A stretch of 64,000 nt of DNA from Picochlorum sp. 'celeri' (Eukaryota > Chlorophyta > Trebouxiophyceae), in the NCBI GenBank assembly GCA_010909725.1, contig JAACMV010000004.1, positions 124,001-188,000 on the forward strand, given 5' to 3'. A program made the translations under genes and the position numbers. The notes under the pieces are model-generated. The model was not told the origin of the DNA and did not search any database. It saw nothing but the letters and a program-made list of their open reading frames with translations. Of this stretch, positions 62,110 to 64,000 are shown piece after piece. Within the stretch, counting starts at the first letter, position 1. Every line of letters begins with the position of its first letter.

Positions 62110-64000
62110 ATGAAACGAGAGGTTGGGTTTGTATTACGTCAGATTGTAAGGAATGCATGTTCTCATGCGAAGGGTGTGCCCAATGTGAATGGCAGTGGAG
62201 GAGGCGTGGTCTCGGAACCATGGCATAGGGCTTTTGGCTCTCGAGGAATCTGTCACGGTGGAGGGGGTGGCATGGGGTATCGGTCTGGTGATTCCCATGC
62301 TTTTTATGGGCAATATGTGCATATGAATAGGTATCATGGTGGGCGGAGCAGCAATGGTGGAGTTGTTGGTGCCATGCGATTGTTGAACGACGGCATGATC
62401 CCCCGCGGCTGTGGAGGGGAGTGCGTGGGGAGATCGAGGCCGTCGCATGTGTACATGGGGTATCGGGAGTACTATGGGACTCCTCATGATATGCGAGCGT
62501 TGACGGCGGAGGAGGAGCAGGCGGAGCATATGGACCCAAGTTTTGCCAGGGGGACGCCGAGTGTGTGTGTGGATGCGCATGCGACCATGGTGGAGGAGAT
62601 GGATGTTCCGCTGGATTTTGATGATCCGAAGGCTGCGTTTGCGAGTAAGACGACGTGGGAGATTATGCGATCGCTGATTGTGTTTCGAGTGTGCAAGATT
62701 TCATGGTTGGTGCAAAAGGCTGATACAGCGTTGAAGTGGAGCAAGCGGTTGTTTACGCCGTACCTGGTGAACTTTGTGGTGAAGAATTCGTTTTATCAGC
62801 AGTTTGTGGCGGGGGCTGATGCGGAGGGTATTCGGCCTGTGATGGAGCATTTGGAGAGGAATGGGATTCATTCTGTGTTGGACTATGCGGCAGAGGATGA
62901 TGTGGATGAGGAGACTGGGGTGGCGCAGAGTCGAGCGTTGGGGGGTATTTCGAGTGCGGAGGATTTGAGGATCAGTACTGTTGTGGCGAGGACGTACAGA
63001 TATGAGGATGAGGAGGCTTGTGATCAGAGGATGAATAATTTCCTGAAGAGTATCAAAGCTGCTGGGTCGGTGGATAGGCAAGGGTTTACGGCCATCAAAG
63101 TGACGGCGTTGGGAATGCCGATGCTGTTGGAGAGAGTTTCGAATGCTCTTTTGGCTGTTCGAGACTTGTTCAAGCAGTTGGATGAGAATGGTGATGGTCA
63201 CTTGGATGTGGATGAGTTCAAGCGGGTGTGCAAAACCATTTTTAATGCAAGCTCTGATGATTTACACCGATTGTTTGACCGTTTGGATACTGATCGTGAT
63301 GGAAAGGTGGACTACTTGGCCTTTACAAAGGGGATTACTGTGTACAGAGGAACTGAAATTGCATCTCGTTGTAAAGAGGAGGGGCCGTTTTCGAGAGCGG
63401 CGTTGGACGACGAGGAGTTGCGGTTGCTCGATAATATGCTGCGGCGTGTAAATATTCTCGCCGAGGCTGCTGTGGATGCTGGAGTGAGGTTGATGGTGGA
63501 TGCCGAGCATTCATATTTCCAGCCAGCGATTGATTCTGTGGTGACGGAACTTCAGAGAAAGTTTAATAAGAACGAGCCACGCGTGTATAATACATATCAA
63601 TGTTATTTGAAGGATTCTCACGATAGAATTTTGGTGGATTTGGAGAGGTCTCGTCGCGAGGGATACAAGTTTGGATGCAAATTGGTACGAGGTGCATACA
63701 TGGTATTGGAGAGGGAGAGAGCGGCAGAAAAGGGGTATCCCTCACCCGTGTGGGATACCAAAGAAGAAACCCACGCATGCTATGATGGAGCTGTGGCGAT
63801 GCTGTTGCCGTGGGTAAAGAATAACGGTGCTGAATTCATGGTTGCCTCTCATAATCAGAGGTCTGTGGAGCTTGCGGTGGCAGGTATGAAGGCCAGTGGG
63901 TTGCCACCGGATGCACCAGTCTACTTTGGACAGCTCTTGGGAATGGCTGATAATTTGACGTATACGTTGGGCGCCCATGGGTATGGTGCATACAAGTATG
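62110..64000 (+). CDS. PRODH: Mitochondrial proline dehydrogenase with EF-hand insertion (runs off window)
   Basis: One uninterrupted frame gives 630 residues from ATG 62110 to the window end. The enzyme is FAD-dependent and oxidises proline to pyrroline-5-carboxylate on the matrix face of the inner membrane. The start MKREVGFVLRQIVRNACSHA is an amphipathic presequence; a long Gly/His-rich region follows. PRODH core segments are LERNGIHSVLDYAAEDD, FTAIKVTALGMP, VRLMVDAEHSYFQPAID, YNTYQCYL, GCKLVRGAYMVLER, FMVASHNQRSVELA and VYFGQLLGMADNLT. Between the first barrel strands and the VDAEH strand lie two EF-hand loops, DENGDGHLDVDE (about 358-369) and DTDRDGKVDYLA (about 393-404), implying Ca2+ regulation. 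The C-terminus is beyond the window. Confidence 0.92.
   Translation, partial: MKREVGFVLRQIVRNACSHAKGVPNVNGSGGGVVSEPWHRAFGSRGICHGGGGGMGYRSGDSHAFYGQYVHMNRYHGGRSSNGGVVGAMRLLNDGMIPRGCGGECVGRSRPSHVYMGYREYYGTPHDMRALTAEEEQAEHMDPSFARGTPSVCVDAHATMVEEMDVPLDFDDPKAAFASKTTWEIMRSLIVFRVCKISWLVQKADTALKWSKRLFTPYLVNFVVKNSFYQQFVAGADAEGIRPVMEHLERNGIHSVLDYAAEDDVDEETGVAQSRALGGISSAEDLRISTVVARTYRYEDEEACDQRMNNFLKSIKAAGSVDRQGFTAIKVTALGMPMLLERVSNALLAVRDLFKQLDENGDGHLDVDEFKRVCKTIFNASSDDLHRLFDRLDTDRDGKVDYLAFTKGITVYRGTEIASRCKEEGPFSRAALDDEELRLLDNMLRRVNILAEAAVDAGVRLMVDAEHSYFQPAIDSVVTELQRKFNKNEPRVYNTYQCYLKDSHDRILVDLERSRREGYKFGCKLVRGAYMVLERERAAEKGYPSPVWDTKEETHACYDGAVAMLLPWVKNNGAEFMVASHNQRSVELAVAGMKASGLPPDAPVYFGQLLGMADNLTYTLGAHGYGAYKY

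Noticed and set aside
1..64000. tRNA, rRNA, transposon or viral insertion
   Set aside because: No cloverleaf with A/B boxes, rRNA core, transposase, reverse transcriptase or capsid-like motif was recognised by eye; a covariance-model scan would be needed to exclude small RNAs.

Overview
This is nuclear DNA from a unicellular green alga, most likely a prasinophyte-grade chlorophyte. Four things point there. Genes carry short GT-AG spliceosomal introns (38 to about 210 nt) on both strands. A cold-shock/RRM protein closely resembles NAB1, the chlorophyte light-harvesting mRNA repressor. A type-B response regulator, a plant-type IPC synthase, a plastid fibrillin and a plant-type mitochondrial ATP synthase gamma subunit are present. 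Several genes have a TGTAAC/TGTAAT element just past the stop, the poly(A) signal known from chlorophytes. I cannot name a species. About 37 protein genes are supported. No rRNA, tRNA, transposon or CRISPR array was recognised by eye.

Layout. 0-6 kb: eIF5 (cut by the window edge), Spartan protease, lambda-type GST, cyclic-nucleotide-type K+ channel. 6-12.3 kb: DMC1 recombinase, NAA15, U3 snoRNP protein RRP9. 12.3-18.2 kb: a palindrome-rich intergenic region, a secreted expansin-fold protein, an FAD oxidoreductase, a type-B response regulator and an unknown protein. 18.7-26.8 kb: ATP synthase gamma, a DUF92 membrane protein, a plastid dicarboxylate translocator whose first exon had to be reconstructed, NOP56, and an unknown membrane protein. 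27-30.3 kb: an arsenate-detoxification pair, the ArsJ-associated GAPDH followed by the ArsJ permease. 30.6-38.3 kb: KH/WW RNA-binding protein, an unknown, two beta-propeller secreted proteins, F-box/LRR protein. 38.3-48.4 kb: NOP14, phosphatidylserine synthase, divergent organellar L13 and S15 genes, an unknown, NAB1-like, fibrillin. 48.9-64 kb: 1,3-beta-glucan synthase, IPC synthase, Cys-rich secreted protein, trypsin-PAN protein, V-ATPase c subunit, and proline dehydrogenase with EF-hands (cut by the window edge).

The genome is compact. Convergent genes end 13 to 75 bp apart at several places, so their 3' UTRs must overlap. RRP9, NOP56 and NOP14 all belong to U3 snoRNP/SSU-processome biology.

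The most interesting locus is 26.9-30.3 kb. It keeps the bacterial gene order gapdh then arsJ, on the same strand. Both genes carry spliceosomal introns, and their upstream regions share two exact sequence blocks (12 and 14 bp). This looks like a domesticated, co-regulated arsenate resistance module in a eukaryote. A second notable point is an in-frame TAA within an otherwise intact lactonase-like gene; the sequence after it still encodes the expected C-terminus and a possible GPI-type tail.
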